From: Myxococcales bacterium
GTDB lineage: Bacteria; Myxococcota_A; Polyangia; Polyangiales; Ga0077539
Assembly (NCBI GenBank): GCA_016793325.1
Contig: JAEUKI010000030.1
Coordinates: 186,001 to 250,000, forward strand
Length of the DNA stretch: 64,000 nucleotides
Direction: 5' to 3'
The stretch's first letter is position 1, and each line of letters opens with the position of its first letter. The notes below the pieces were generated by a model. The model was given only the letters and a program-made list of their open reading frames with translations. It searched no databases and was not told where the DNA came from. This document shows, one piece after another, positions 43,580 through 52,699 of this stretch. Position numbers and translations under genes: made by a program.

Positions 43580-45420
43580 GCTTCCTGGGGGGCTTGCGGA
43601 GGGCGCACGCTGTTGCGTCGCTCGCGCTCGCGCGGGAGGTCCACATGAAAACGTGTGCCCTTTCCGACCTCGCTCTCGACCGTGACCCGCGCGCCCATCG
43701 CCTCGGCCATGTGCTTGACGATCGCGAGCCCGAGGCCCGTTCCGCCGAGCTGTCGCGATCGACCCGTATCCACGCGGTAGAATCGCTCGAACAGCCGCGG
43801 CAGGTGCCTCGCCTCGATCCCTGGGCCGGTGTCCTCGACGGTGATGCGCACCGAGGGCGCTCCGTCTGGCGCCTTCGACGCGCGCGCGCTCACGGCGACG
43901 CGCGCGCCCTCGCCCGCGTACTTGATGGCGTTGTCGACGAGGTTCGCGAGCACGTGCTCGAGCCCGCGCCGGTCCGTGAAGACCCGGCCCGCGTCGTCCG
44001 CGACGCGCACGGTGAGCTCGGTCTTCTTCGATTTGGCCGCGAGCGCGAAGAGCTCGATGACGTGCTCGCACTGCTCGGCGACGGACAGGCTCTCGGGGGC
44101 GAGCTTGAGCTCCTTGGCCTCGATGCGCGACAGCTCGAGGAGGTCCTCGACGAGCCGGCGCAATCGGTCCGCGTGCCGATCGATGATCGCGACGAACTCC
44201 CGCGCGAACTTGGGGTTGTCGATCGCGCCTCCCTCCAGCGTCTCGACCGCGGCCCGCACGGCGGCGACCGGCGTTCGAAGCTCGTGCGAGACGTTGGCGA
44301 CGAACTCGCGACGCAGCCCCTCGAGCCTGCGCAGCTCGGTCACGTCCGAGATCACGGCGACGCATCCTTCGCGCGTTCCGTCCGGGCCCCGGAGCGGCGC
44401 GGCGCTCGCGGCCAGGGTGCGAGGACGGACGCCCTCGACCGTGAACTCCACGTTGGTGCGCTGCCCTCCGCTCGCGGCCTCTTCGATCGCGTCGTGCAGC
44501 TCCGCCACGCGCAGCGCTTCGATTGGGCTGCGCCCGATCACTTGATCTTGTGTGCGTAGAAACATCTCGCGCAGCGCGCGGTTGGCGACCACCACGCGGC
44601 TGTCGGCGTCGGTGACGACCACGCCTTCGACCATCGAGTCGAGGATCGTCCCCAGCCGGTCGCGCTCGGCGCGGAGCGTCTCCATCGACGTCGCCAGCCC
44701 GTCCGCGAGCTCGTCGAGCGCGCCGGCCAGCTCGCCGACCTCGTCGTTGGCGCGCGTCCGCGTGCGCACAGACAAATCCCTCACCATCGAGCGCGCGGTG
44801 TCCGTCAGCGCCCGCACCGGCGCGGCGACGAGCTGCGCGGCCAGCGTCGACATCGCCGCCGCGCCGAAGAGCCCCAAGAGCGCCGCGATCAGCAGCAGGC
44901 GACGCAGCGTCGCGCGCTCGTTGGCCAGCACGTCGGGCTCGACAGCGACGCGAACGACCCATGCTCCATCGGGCCGGTTGATTCTGTGTGCTGCATAGAC
45001 GAACGGCCGGCCGAGCGTCCCGCTCTCGTGCGTCGCGACGCTCGCCCCGTCGCGGCGCGCCGCCAAAACCTCGGGTCGATCGTTGTGGTTGTTCATCGCG
45101 CGGACGCTCGCCTGGTCGAGCGAGGAGTCGCAGCGAACGGACCCGCTCGGGTCGATCAGCGTCACGCGCCCGTGGGCCGAGGCCGCGAGCGCGCGCACCG
45201 GAGCCTCGCAGCGAGCGCTGTCGAGCGCGTCGGCCTCGCGTAGCGCCACGGCGACGGTGGCGGCGCGAAGGGACAGGTCGTTGCGCGTTCGAAGCGCAAA
45301 ATCGCGGTCGAGCCCGCGCGATGCGTACCACTGCGCCGCGGCGAGCCCGAAGGCGATCACGACGACGGACACGAGAAACAAACGGAGCCGAATCCCGAAA
45401 CGAAACGGCTCTCGTCGCAT
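43567..45420 (-). CDS. PhoR-like sensor histidine kinase
   Basis: A 617-residue membrane kinase. TM1 is at about 11-32 and TM2 at about 167-192, framing a 135-residue periplasmic sensor. HAMP follows, then PAS (LDSMVEGVVVTDADSRVVVANRALREMF), HisKA with phospho-acceptor FVANVSHELRTPVAAVR, and HATPase_c with NLVDNAIKYAGEG, DTGPGIE, FERFYRVD and GTGLGLAIVKHM. This is the PhoR/WalK architecture. It starts 4 nt after the stop of the response-regulator gene, in the same direction, so the two are one unit. No phosphate-transport genes are adjacent, so the signal is uncertain. Confidence 0.92.
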   Translation of the reverse strand: MRREPFRFGIRLRLFLVSVVVIAFGLAAAQWYASRGLDRDFALRTRNDLSLRAATVAVALREADALDSARCEAPVRALAASAHGRVTLIDPSGSVRCDSSLDQASVRAMNNHNDRPEVLAARRDGASVATHESGTLGRPFVYAAHRINRPDGAWVVRVAVEPDVLANERATLRRLLLIAALLGLFGAAAMSTLAAQLVAAPVRALTDTARSMVRDLSVRTRTRANDEVGELAGALDELADGLATSMETLRAERDRLGTILDSMVEGVVVTDADSRVVVANRALREMFLRTQDQVIGRSPIEALRVAELHDAIEEAASGGQRTNVEFTVEGVRPRTLAASAAPLRGPDGTREGCVAVISDVTELRRLEGLRREFVANVSHELRTPVAAVRAAVETLEGGAIDNPKFAREFVAIIDRHADRLRRLVEDLLELSRIEAKELKLAPESLSVAEQCEHVIELFALAAKSKKTELTVRVADDAGRVFTDRRGLEHVLANLVDNAIKYAGEGARVAVSARASKAPDGAPSVRITVEDTGPGIEARHLPRLFERFYRVDTGRSRQLGGTGLGLAIVKHMAEAMGARVTVESEVGKGTRFHVDLPRERERRNSVRPPQAPQEAQNQ

Positions 45421-45424
45421 GCGC

Positions 45425-46150
45425 TCAGCTCTCGACGTCCGCGGGCGTGTCGGCGAAGCGATAGCCGACGCCGCGCACCGTGTGGATGTACGCCCCCGCT
45501 GCGCCGAGCTTCTCGCGAAGGCGCTTGATGTGCGTGTCCACCGTGCGCGTCTCGACTTGGAGCCTCAGACCCCAGACGTCCTCGAGCAGCGTGTCGCGCG
45601 ATTGAACGCGGTTCTTTCGCTCGATCAGCGTCGCGAGCAGCCGAAACTCGAGCGCGGTGAGCGTCACTTCGTCGTCCTCGACGAAGACGCGGTGCGCTGT
45701 TCGATCGACGCGCAAGCAGCCGAAGTGAATCATGTCGGCCGGGACAGGGGCCGCTTCTTCTGCGGTCTCGGCGCGGCGCAGGATCGCTTTGACCCGCAGT
45801 ACGAGCTCTCGCATCGAAAACGGTTTGACGACGTAGTCGTCCGCGCCGAGCTCGAACCCGACGACGCGGTCGACCTCCTCGCCCTTGGCCGTCACCATGA
45901 TCACAGGAACGTGCTTGGTCTTCGGGTCGCCCTTCAGCGTTCGGCAGACGTCCGTCCCCGAGCCGTCCGGGAGCATCAAGTCGAGCAGGACGAGGTCCGG
46001 CGGCGTGGCCGAGGCGCTCGCAAGCGCGTCTTTGCAGCGGTCGAACGAGACGGTGTCGAACCCTGCTTGCTGCAGGTTGAACTCGACGAGCCGAACGAGG
46101 TCCGGCTCGTCCTCGACGATCATCACTCGCGGTCGCGCAGCGGTGTTCAC
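45425..46150 (-). CDS. PhoB/OmpR-family response regulator
   Basis: A 241-residue regulator. The receiver has acidic pair ED (IVEDEPD), phospho-acceptor in DLVLLDLMLPDGSG, T in MVTAKGEE and K in DYVVKPFS. A C-terminal OmpR/PhoB winged helix follows (LTALEFRLLATLIERKNRV, VDTHIKRLREKLG, IHTVRGVGYRF). The GTG start at 46150 gives a normal N-terminus; the longer frame adds 20 non-conserved residues. It precedes the PhoR-like kinase, its cognate partner. Confidence 0.92.
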   Translation of the reverse strand: MNTAARPRVMIVEDEPDLVRLVEFNLQQAGFDTVSFDRCKDALASASATPPDLVLLDLMLPDGSGTDVCRTLKGDPKTKHVPVIMVTAKGEEVDRVVGFELGADDYVVKPFSMRELVLRVKAILRRAETAEEAAPVPADMIHFGCLRVDRTAHRVFVEDDEVTLTALEFRLLATLIERKNRVQSRDTLLEDVWGLRLQVETRTVDTHIKRLREKLGAAGAYIHTVRGVGYRFADTPADVES

Positions 46151-46280
46151 GGGTACTTCCCTGTACCGTTTCTGTGTGACGGCTTCATGACGGCCCGGTG
46201 TCCAGTGCACGGTATCTGCCTTGTCGCCGGGGCTGCAACCGGCGATGCTCGGGCACCCAAAGCGTGAACGAGGGCGGTCG

Positions 46281-46817
46281 ATGAGCTTTCGATTTCCAGT
46301 GTTTTTGCAGCCGCGTACCGGTCAAACCGAGCAATCCGGCACCGACAACTCCAACGGGCAACCCAGCACACCGACGCCCGATCAGCCAGCGCAACCGGCG
46401 CAGCCGAGCACGACCGAGCCTGTGCCCGCGCCTGCGGACACAGGAACGAGCGCGACGCTCGAGGTCAATCAGCAGCTCTGCGAGGCCGCCAATCGCAACA
46501 TGCTGATTTCGGCCGCCGGCTACGACGCTGGCGCGCTCGTCGTCGGGCTGCTCACGTTCTTCATTCTTCGGCGCAAGCTGATCGGGACGTACGGCATTCG
46601 ACTGTTGGTCGCCGTGCTGCTCGCGGGCGTCGTGGGCGCGTTGCTGATGGGCTTCGACCCGGTGCGCGCCGACGATCTCGTGCGGTGTCTCAACTCGGCG
46701 GACTACCGTCGGTACGTGTTTTTGCAGGAAGCGAACGTGGCGCGCGGGCTCGTGCTGGGACTGCTCCCGACGAGCTTGCTCACCGCGATCGGCTGCTGGG
46801 CGATCAACAAGACCTGA
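46281..46817 (+). CDS. Three-TM protein before tubulin-like gene
   Basis: A 178-residue protein. The N-terminal 65 residues are a polar, Pro/Gln/Thr-rich disordered segment (QPAQPAQPSTTEPVP). Three transmembrane helices follow, near 78-97 (AGYDAGALVVGLLTFFIL), 105-125 (IRLLVAVLLAGVVGALLMGF) and 154-175 (GLVLGLLPTSLLTAIGCWAI), with three Cys. It ends 12 nt upstream of the tubulin-like gene, which implies one operon. It could anchor a tubulin-like filament or complex at the membrane. No family recognised. Confidence 0.72.
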   Translation: MSFRFPVFLQPRTGQTEQSGTDNSNGQPSTPTPDQPAQPAQPSTTEPVPAPADTGTSATLEVNQQLCEAANRNMLISAAGYDAGALVVGLLTFFILRRKLIGTYGIRLLVAVLLAGVVGALLMGFDPVRADDLVRCLNSADYRRYVFLQEANVARGLVLGLLPTSLLTAIGCWAINKT

Positions 46818-46829
46818 ATCGAGGCTTCG

Positions 46830-48269
46830 ATGAGTGATCTCTTGATCGCCGTGGGCGGCAGCGGGCAGCACACCGCGCTCGCGGTGGCTCGGCTCGCGAG
46901 GATCGGCGCGTTGACCGCGCCGAAGGCATTCGTGATCGACGCGGATCGAAGCGCGCTCGCCGCGTCGCTCGAGTCCTTCGGCGGAACGGCGTCCGCGGGC
47001 GCTCCGCACCCGTTTCCTGGCGGCGCGACGGTGGTCCCGCCGTTCGACATCGACCGAGGGACGACGCAGTTTCGCTCGCTCTTCGTCGACCAGGATCACC
47101 CTGTCGAAGAAGAGCTGTTCGAGCTCTTCTACGACGAAGAAGCGGGCGGCTCGGGCGCGACGGGACGGCAAGGTCTCGACGTGGGTCGAGGCATGTTCGG
47201 CAACCCCGCCGTCGGCAGCGCGGTCTTCGCGAGCTCGCGCAACAAGATCATGAAGCCGCTCTTCGAAGTGGCTCGCGGCGCCAATCGCATCTTCGTCGTG
47301 GGCAGCTTCCTCGGCGGAACGGGCGCAGGAATCATCCACCAGCTCGTCAAGCTCGTGAACCGCGAGGTCGACGCCAAGGTCCGCGCGAGCTTGTTCGGCT
47401 CGTTCTTGCTGCGGTGGTTCTCGTTGCCTCCCGTGCAGGGGCTCACGGTCACGCCCGAGACGCTGCTCGCGAGCGAAGGGCACGGGCTTCAGTACTTCTT
47501 CAAGCACACGAAATTCGACCTCGCTGCGTCGCTGCTCGTGGGGGCTCCCGACGACCCCGGAGCGTGCCCGCTGCTCGCGCTTCGCCCCGCGAATCCCGGC
47601 AACGCGGAGACCATCAACCTGTTTCCGCTGTTGGCCGCGTACGGGCTCGAGATGCTGCCGCGCAAGACCGACCAACAGCAGGGCAACAAGACCTACTCGC
47701 TCGCGCACGATGACGCAGACCCGCAAGGGCTCTGGGTGCTCAAGCAAGAGTGGAACAAGCCCGAGAATCCCCCCTCGCGCTCCGCGACGCTCGCCGCGCG
47801 GTGGCAAGAAGCGATCTTGTTGCAGCAGCTCTACGCGAGCTTCCTCGATCGCCGCAGCGACTTCGTCGGCTTCGACTACACGGGCTCGTCGAGCACGTGG
47901 AAGGGGCTGATGAAAGAAGAGGCCAAGAAGCACAACGTGAAGCTCGACCTCTACGCGCAGCGCGTGCTCGAAGCGCTCGTGCACCGAGGCAGGCAGCTCT
48001 ACTTCAGCACGTCTTGGCTCGAGACGATCTTCGGCGACCTCGACCTGAGCGTTCCCGTGGGAAATTCAGCGGATCCGATGACGAAGAAGCTCTACGCAGA
48101 CTGGCGTCATCGACGGTGGAACCACCCGCTCGCGCTCAACGAAGTGCTCGTCGCGGCGTACCAACCCGTCAACGACAAGAAGGTCGAGCTCGACCCCAAA
48201 TTGCCGCCCGACTACGCCATGGCCGAGGCGATCGAGCGCGGGATCCTCTACGTCCTGAGGAAGAGCTGA
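46830..48269 (+). CDS. Tubulin/FtsZ-like GTPase-fold protein
   Basis: A 479-residue protein with tubulin-superfamily hallmarks: an N-terminal LLIAVGGSGQHTALAVARLA (like the G-rich strand/loop of FtsZ) and FVVGSFLGGTGAGIIHQLV near residue 162, the tubulin signature GGTG[ST/A]G. These fit the Pfam Tubulin_2 group of bacterial tubulin-like proteins rather than FtsZ itself. The FtsZ C-terminal conserved tail and catalytic T7 loop are not evident. It sits between a three-TM protein and an unknown 617-residue protein with 4-12 nt gaps, a locus design seen in uncharacterised tubulin-like systems. Polymerisation is not shown. Confidence 0.78.
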   Translation: MSDLLIAVGGSGQHTALAVARLARIGALTAPKAFVIDADRSALAASLESFGGTASAGAPHPFPGGATVVPPFDIDRGTTQFRSLFVDQDHPVEEELFELFYDEEAGGSGATGRQGLDVGRGMFGNPAVGSAVFASSRNKIMKPLFEVARGANRIFVVGSFLGGTGAGIIHQLVKLVNREVDAKVRASLFGSFLLRWFSLPPVQGLTVTPETLLASEGHGLQYFFKHTKFDLAASLLVGAPDDPGACPLLALRPANPGNAETINLFPLLAAYGLEMLPRKTDQQQGNKTYSLAHDDADPQGLWVLKQEWNKPENPPSRSATLAARWQEAILLQQLYASFLDRRSDFVGFDYTGSSSTWKGLMKEEAKKHNVKLDLYAQRVLEALVHRGRQLYFSTSWLETIFGDLDLSVPVGNSADPMTKKLYADWRHRRWNHPLALNEVLVAAYQPVNDKKVELDPKLPPDYAMAEAIERGILYVLRKS

Positions 48270-48272
48270 GCC

Positions 48273-50126
48273 ATGCGCGTACTGCTCCCGAAGATCCAGA
48301 AGCCCGCGGCCGAGCACGTCGACGTCGTCGCGTCGCTGCAAGAGACGTGGACGCCTCAGCCCCAGCACCTGCGAGCGAAGAGCTTTCCGACGCCGTTTTC
48401 GCAGGCCGAAATGATGACCCACGTGCTCGGGATGTTGAAGCTCGAGTCCGGCGGGCGGCCCGAGGACATCACGCGGGTCAACCCAGATATTCAACAGAGC
48501 TACGAGCGATGGGAGCTCGTGCTGCTCGGCATCGCGCTCGGTGAGCTCTCGATCGAGACCGTCGATCTTCGGCAACCGACGTTCGACAACTTCGGTCGCA
48601 TGGTCGCGGACCTGCGCGACGAGTGCCGCTTCGTCACGCTGATCCGAGACCTTCGCGTCGCGGGCCCCCGCGGCACCGCCCTGCTCGTGGGCGGCACCGA
48701 TCCCGAGTGCCTCTTCTGGTGCTCCCCCCGCATTCCCACCTACTGGAACGCTCTCAAGACCCGCATCTCGGGCCACGCCCTCGCGCCCGACGCGCGACAG
48801 CTCTTGTCCGAGTGGCGCACGGTGCTCCAAGCGAACGGCGCGTGGAACCTCGAGCTCGGCCCCGTCTGGCAAAAGGCCCTGCACATCGCGCTCGACGGCG
48901 TCCCTGCGTCGAGCAGCACGGCGAAGCTCGGCGCGGACGCGCGCTTCGTCGGCCCCGTGTACCTCGAGGTCCCACGAAAACAAGAGCAGGGCGAGGTCGA
49001 CTACCTCGCGCTCTACCTCCCGGTGCTCGCGCGCGGGTGGGGCTCGCGCTTTCAAGACCTGCTCTTTCTCAAGCCGGTCGAGCGATCCGCTGGCGTGGTG
49101 ACGCTCGAAGACACGACCACCCAACGCGTGATCGCGCGCGTCGCAAAGAGCGTCGGCGCCGTCCGTGGCGACAGCGCCGCGAGCGACCCGACGAGCGCCG
49201 TGAGCTCCGAGCGCTTCGAGTTTCTCGCGGGCGTCGGGCGACTCGACGTCGACGAGAGCGCGGCTGTTCACCACGGGCAGCTCCACTGGCTCGACGACCA
49301 CAACGGGCAGCCGGGCTACCGCTCGCTCGTCGTCGCGCCGCTGCTCGAAGCGGGCGCTCGTTCGCTGCGTCGCGCGGTGACCGAAGCGGACGTGCGCGCG
49401 TTTCCGACGCTGTTTCCCGATGCGTTGCGGCTCGTGTTCGCGGGCGGAGAAGCGACGAGCGCCGACGAAGTCCGCGTGCAGCTCTCGCGGCACGTCACCG
49501 CGCGGCGAAGCGTGGGCGTCGCGCTGCCGCAGACGGGGCTCCCTCCCAAAGCTTGGAGACCCGGGCTGCCTCTGCCCAACGTCGTCGCGATTCCCTCGGT
49601 GAAGAGCGCGCCCGCTGTGGGCCTCGTCGAGCGCTACGGTCCCGACGACCGCGCGCAGGACGTGGGTGAGCTCCGCGCGCTCGGGCTCGCGATGTGGCTC
49701 TTTTACCTGGGCGAATGCGAGATCCAGCCCGAGCGCGGCCTCGTCGTGTGGACCGCAGACGAAGGGCAAGAGCTCTTCGGCCGCGTGCGCACGGCCGAAG
49801 GCGCGACGAGCCTCGAGGTGTGGCCGCACGGCCTCCGCCTCGCGAGCGAGCCCGCTGAGCGCGCGCGGGCGAAGGACAAACGAGCGACGCTCCAGCGCTT
49901 CCTCGTGACGTGGGCCCGCAAGGGCGAAGGCGAAAACGAAGACCCGCGCGTGTGGGGAGAGCGCATCGGCGCGATGGCCGCGCTCGCGTGGATCCAATGG
50001 GTCATGGGCGGCAGCGACACCGAGCTGCGACCGTTCGGCCCCGCGACCAAGCGCGCGCCCGAAGTGTTTCTCTTGGGCGATGGAATGGGCCTCCCGTTCT
50101 TCGTCGACGAGTACGCTCGCGAGTAG
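48273..50126 (+). CDS. Unknown protein of tubulin-like operon
   Basis: A 617-residue soluble protein with no signal peptide and no recognised motif. The N-terminal third looks alpha/beta (RVLLPKIQKPAAEHVDVVA). The middle contains FRFxxGVGRLDVDESAAVHHG-like beta segments, and the C-terminus is helical (WGERIGAMAALAWIQWVM) and ends FFVDEYARE. It begins 3 nt after the tubulin-like stop, so the two proteins are very likely partners. Candidate roles are filament regulator, cargo or effector; none is supported directly. Confidence 0.65.
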   Translation: MRVLLPKIQKPAAEHVDVVASLQETWTPQPQHLRAKSFPTPFSQAEMMTHVLGMLKLESGGRPEDITRVNPDIQQSYERWELVLLGIALGELSIETVDLRQPTFDNFGRMVADLRDECRFVTLIRDLRVAGPRGTALLVGGTDPECLFWCSPRIPTYWNALKTRISGHALAPDARQLLSEWRTVLQANGAWNLELGPVWQKALHIALDGVPASSSTAKLGADARFVGPVYLEVPRKQEQGEVDYLALYLPVLARGWGSRFQDLLFLKPVERSAGVVTLEDTTTQRVIARVAKSVGAVRGDSAASDPTSAVSSERFEFLAGVGRLDVDESAAVHHGQLHWLDDHNGQPGYRSLVVAPLLEAGARSLRRAVTEADVRAFPTLFPDALRLVFAGGEATSADEVRVQLSRHVTARRSVGVALPQTGLPPKAWRPGLPLPNVVAIPSVKSAPAVGLVERYGPDDRAQDVGELRALGLAMWLFYLGECEIQPERGLVVWTADEGQELFGRVRTAEGATSLEVWPHGLRLASEPAERARAKDKRATLQRFLVTWARKGEGENEDPRVWGERIGAMAALAWIQWVMGGSDTELRPFGPATKRAPEVFLLGDGMGLPFFVDEYARE

Positions 50127-50561
50127 CGCGCCGCGCGCGACGCAAACGAAGCGGTCGTCGGTGACGTTCTGAGGGAGCTTCGTCGGCGCGTTCGCGACGC
50201 GAGCCGCTACGCGGATCTGGTGGGTACGATGCTCGTGCTCGCCGACGCCGATCAGCGGCAGAGGAAGCTCCGCCGCGCTATCGTCTCGCTCGTACCCGAG
50301 GAGGTTGTGATGAGCTCGTGGGTGTTTCAGCAGGGCATCGAGAAAGGCATCGAGAAGGGCATCGAGAAGGGCGTCGCAGAAGGCCTCGCCCTCGCCGTAC
50401 GCCAGTTCGAGCGCCGTCTCGGTCGGGCGCTCACGACACGCGAGCACGCCGTCCTCGGTGAGCGCATCGTCGCGCTCGGAGGCGCTCGGCTCGCAGACGT
50501 CGTCCTCGATCACTCGCCGGACGAGCTCGCGGCGTGGCTCGCGGCGCCGGACGCGCGCTGA
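50127..50561 (+). pseudogene. Rpn-family (PD-(D/E)xK) C-terminal remnant
   Basis: The open frame lacks an N-terminal nuclease domain. It reads VLRELRRRVRDASRYADLV, then a GTG/ATG region (50220) and the family's typical tail: VPEEVVMSSWVFQQG, three GIEKG repeats (50336-50371), then FERRLGRALTTREHAVL. This is the C-terminal part of Rpn recombination-promoting nuclease/transposase-like proteins, common in large genomes. The missing first two thirds and lack of a good start make it a fragment. It follows the tubulin-like operon by chance or by insertion. Confidence 0.68.
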
Positions 50562-50565
50562 CCGT

Positions 50566-51459
50566 TCACCCCACCTTGCGCAGCGCCTCTCGCACCTCGG
50601 TCAGCCTCGCGCGCGGGACGCTCACCCGCGTCGGCATCCCGCCCTCGATCGACAACATTTCGAGCAAATTGAGGCCCGAATCGAAGCCCGCCGCGAGCGT
50701 CACGGTCTGCTCGTCGAACACGACGCTCACCTTGGCCTTCTGCTGCCCGAGCAACAGCGCGAGCGTCTTGTCGTACGCGCCGACCCGCTCGGTGAAGCCG
50801 CTCGCATCGACGTAGGCCGCGCGCCCCTCGACGACGTAGCCCTTCGCGAGCTCGTGCGCGCGCTCTTCGTGCAGCGCAAACTCGTCCGCTGCTTCGTCGA
50901 CGAGCGCCCTGGTGTCCGCGTCCTTCATCCCGGTCGCGAGGTAGTCCACGATGAGCCCTCGGAGCTTTTCGTCCTTGGGTCTCCCTCGAAGCGCGCGATC
51001 GAACCACTCGCCGCGCTTGGACAATGCACCCACGCGTGTATCTACGGCGCGCGCGTCAGCGTCGGCGCCTTCGTACGGCTCGCGGCCGCCGAGCTTCCAC
51101 TTGGCCGCTGAGTAGAGCCCGTCGAGGTCGTCGTGACACACGATCGTGTCGATCGCTCCAGCGCGCTCGACGAGCGCGGGGGTGACGAGCTCGGGGCACG
51201 CGCCGTGCTCTCGCTTGGTCGTGAGTACGAAGCGAGGATCGTCTGCAAATTTGCTGTGAAAAGCGTGGTCGTGGTGGTCGACCCACATGGCGAGCCGCTC
51301 GCCGAGCCCTTGGATGAAGGGCTCGGTCACCGTCGAAAATCGAGCTCCCGTTCCCTCGGCGGCGAAGGCGATGTCGAGCACCACGACGCGGCCTACGAGC
51401 TTCGCGGGCTTGGGGAGCTTCCGCGGCGTCCCGAACACGACGAACTTGATCGAACTCAT
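50566..51459 (-). CDS. DHH-family phosphoesterase-like protein
   Basis: A 297-residue protein with a DHH-superfamily look: MWVDHHDHAFHSKF (the DHH triad at about 60-62 is the metal-binding motif) and IVCHDDLDGLYSAAKWKLGG (a second Asp/His metal site), then a helical C-terminal half like the DHHA1 region. DHH proteins cleave phosphodiesters such as pAp, c-di-AMP or nano-RNA. The first motif is not at the very N-terminus as in NrnA, so it is a divergent subfamily. The start overlaps the stop of the YggX-like gene by ATGA, so the two are coupled. Confidence 0.75.
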   Translation of the reverse strand: MSSIKFVVFGTPRKLPKPAKLVGRVVVLDIAFAAEGTGARFSTVTEPFIQGLGERLAMWVDHHDHAFHSKFADDPRFVLTTKREHGACPELVTPALVERAGAIDTIVCHDDLDGLYSAAKWKLGGREPYEGADADARAVDTRVGALSKRGEWFDRALRGRPKDEKLRGLIVDYLATGMKDADTRALVDEAADEFALHEERAHELAKGYVVEGRAAYVDASGFTERVGAYDKTLALLLGQQKAKVSVVFDEQTVTLAAGFDSGLNLLEMLSIEGGMPTRVSVPRARLTEVREALRKVG

Positions 51460-51938
51460 TCAGCCCCCTCTTCGATGGTCAGCACGCAATCACGAAGGAT
51501 CGACGCGCTGCCGCTGGCGCCGTCAGCGCCCGTTTGTGTGGGAGCGAACCCCGATGGGATCGCTCCTCCGTTGAAATCCGCGAGCCACAGCTTCTCATCA
51601 TCCGCGCGCAAGAGCATCGCCGTCGTGACGACTTTCGACGTGGTCTCGATGCGCACGCGTCGGTCGACGAAGCGCAGCCACGGGTCGCTCGTCCCGCCGA
51701 GGTTGAGAAACGCGCGCATCTGCGAGACCCAGACGTGCTGCGCTCGCGCCTCGCGCAGGTCGAGCTTTCCGTCGTTGATGATCTTCACCGAGCTCTTCAG
51801 CCACGCGTTGTAGCAATCGACGCACACGCTCGAACGCAGCTCTTCGCCCAGCGAAACGAGGGCCGTGCCCGCGCGAAACGGGTTGCTCTTCAGCGCCGCT
51901 CCCTCGGTGCGACAGCGCACACAACGCACAGTGTTCAT
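51456..51938 (-). CDS. YggX-like domain with CxxC knuckle
   Basis: A 160-residue protein. The N-terminus has CVRCRTEGAAL and SSVCVDCYNAWL, two CxxC pairs that should bind zinc or iron. The middle reads WLKSSVKIINDGKLDLREARAQHVWVSQMRAFL, which follows the helix-helix pattern of the Fe(2+)-trafficking/oxidative-damage protein YggX (INEKKLNxxxxEHRKxxxxxMxxFL). A beta-rich C-terminal 60 residues follows. It is translationally coupled to the downstream DHH-like gene. The redox or iron role is inferred from pattern. Confidence 0.7.
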   Translation of the reverse strand: MNTVRCVRCRTEGAALKSNPFRAGTALVSLGEELRSSVCVDCYNAWLKSSVKIINDGKLDLREARAQHVWVSQMRAFLNLGGTSDPWLRFVDRRVRIETTSKVVTTAMLLRADDEKLWLADFNGGAIPSGFAPTQTGADGASGSASILRDCVLTIEEGAE

Positions 51939-51967
51939 GCGCGGGGGTTATCCACCTCCCTGCGCGT

Positions 51968-52699
51968 TCACTGCAAGCGCGGTTCGGGCGTCGGGAGCGC
52001 CCATTGCGCGATCAACGCGGCCGTGCGCGGCGCGAGCGAGGCGTCTCGTTCGAGCGCGACGCGGAGGCGCAGCAGGTCCGCGGGGAGGTCCACGTCGAAC
52101 CACGGTTCGAGCAGATACGGCCGCGCGCCGTGCGAACGAAGCGCGGTCATCGTCTGCGAAAATACGCGCTCGGTGCTCCAGTCGATCGCGGTGAACAGCG
52201 CGCGCTCGAAGCGTCGCATTCCGAGCAAGTAGTAGCCGCCGTCCTCCGCGGGGCCGACGACGAACTCGCTCGCGTCGACCGCCGCGCGCGGCGCCGAAAG
52301 CGCGCGGACCGCGGTGCGAAGGCGCGTGACGGGGAGCGTCGGGGAGTCCGCTCCGATCAGGATCACCGCGCTGTAGCCGGCGGCGAAGAGCGCTTCGCTC
52401 GTGCGCGCGAGGCGATCTCCCAGCGATCCTTCGCCTTGATCGATCCAGACGACGGGCTCGGTCACGAGCGCTTCGAACGACGCTCGCGCGTGCGAGGGCG
52501 CGTACGCGACGGCGAGCTCAGCGCCTTCGATCGACCGCGCCTGGTCGATTTTGTCGAGGAACATCGCTTCGGCGAGCGCCCTTCGTTGCGCTCCATCGAG
52601 CGCCGGCGAGAGCCTCGTCTTGCTGTCGTGCTCGCTCGGAAGCTTCGCGACGACGGTGAGCACGACGCGAGCGGAGCTCGGGAGGCGGGCGTCTGTCAC
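51968..52699 (-). CDS. DUF2064 glycosyltransferase-like protein
   Basis: A 243-residue protein of the DUF2064/TIGR04282 group (GT-A-like fold, linked to arsenosugar and other glycan synthesis). VVAKLPSEHDSKTRLSPALDGAQRR at the start, VILIGADSPTLPVTRL with the Asp-rich nucleotide/metal site, and VVGPAEDGGYYLLGM are all typical. The GTG start at 52699 lies in a GTGA overlap with the old-yellow-enzyme gene; the longer upstream frame is its shadow. The acceptor is unknown. Confidence 0.85.
   Translation of the reverse strand: MTDARLPSSARVVLTVVAKLPSEHDSKTRLSPALDGAQRRALAEAMFLDKIDQARSIEGAELAVAYAPSHARASFEALVTEPVVWIDQGEGSLGDRLARTSEALFAAGYSAVILIGADSPTLPVTRLRTAVRALSAPRAAVDASEFVVGPAEDGGYYLLGMRRFERALFTAIDWSTERVFSQTMTALRSHGARPYLLEPWFDVDLPADLLRLRVALERDASLAPRTAALIAQWALPTPEPRLQ

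Noticed and set aside
43567..46150. Two-component pair as a phosphate (Pho) regulon controller
   Set aside because: Domain layout is PhoR/PhoB-like, but no pst or phoU gene is nearby, so the signal is left open.
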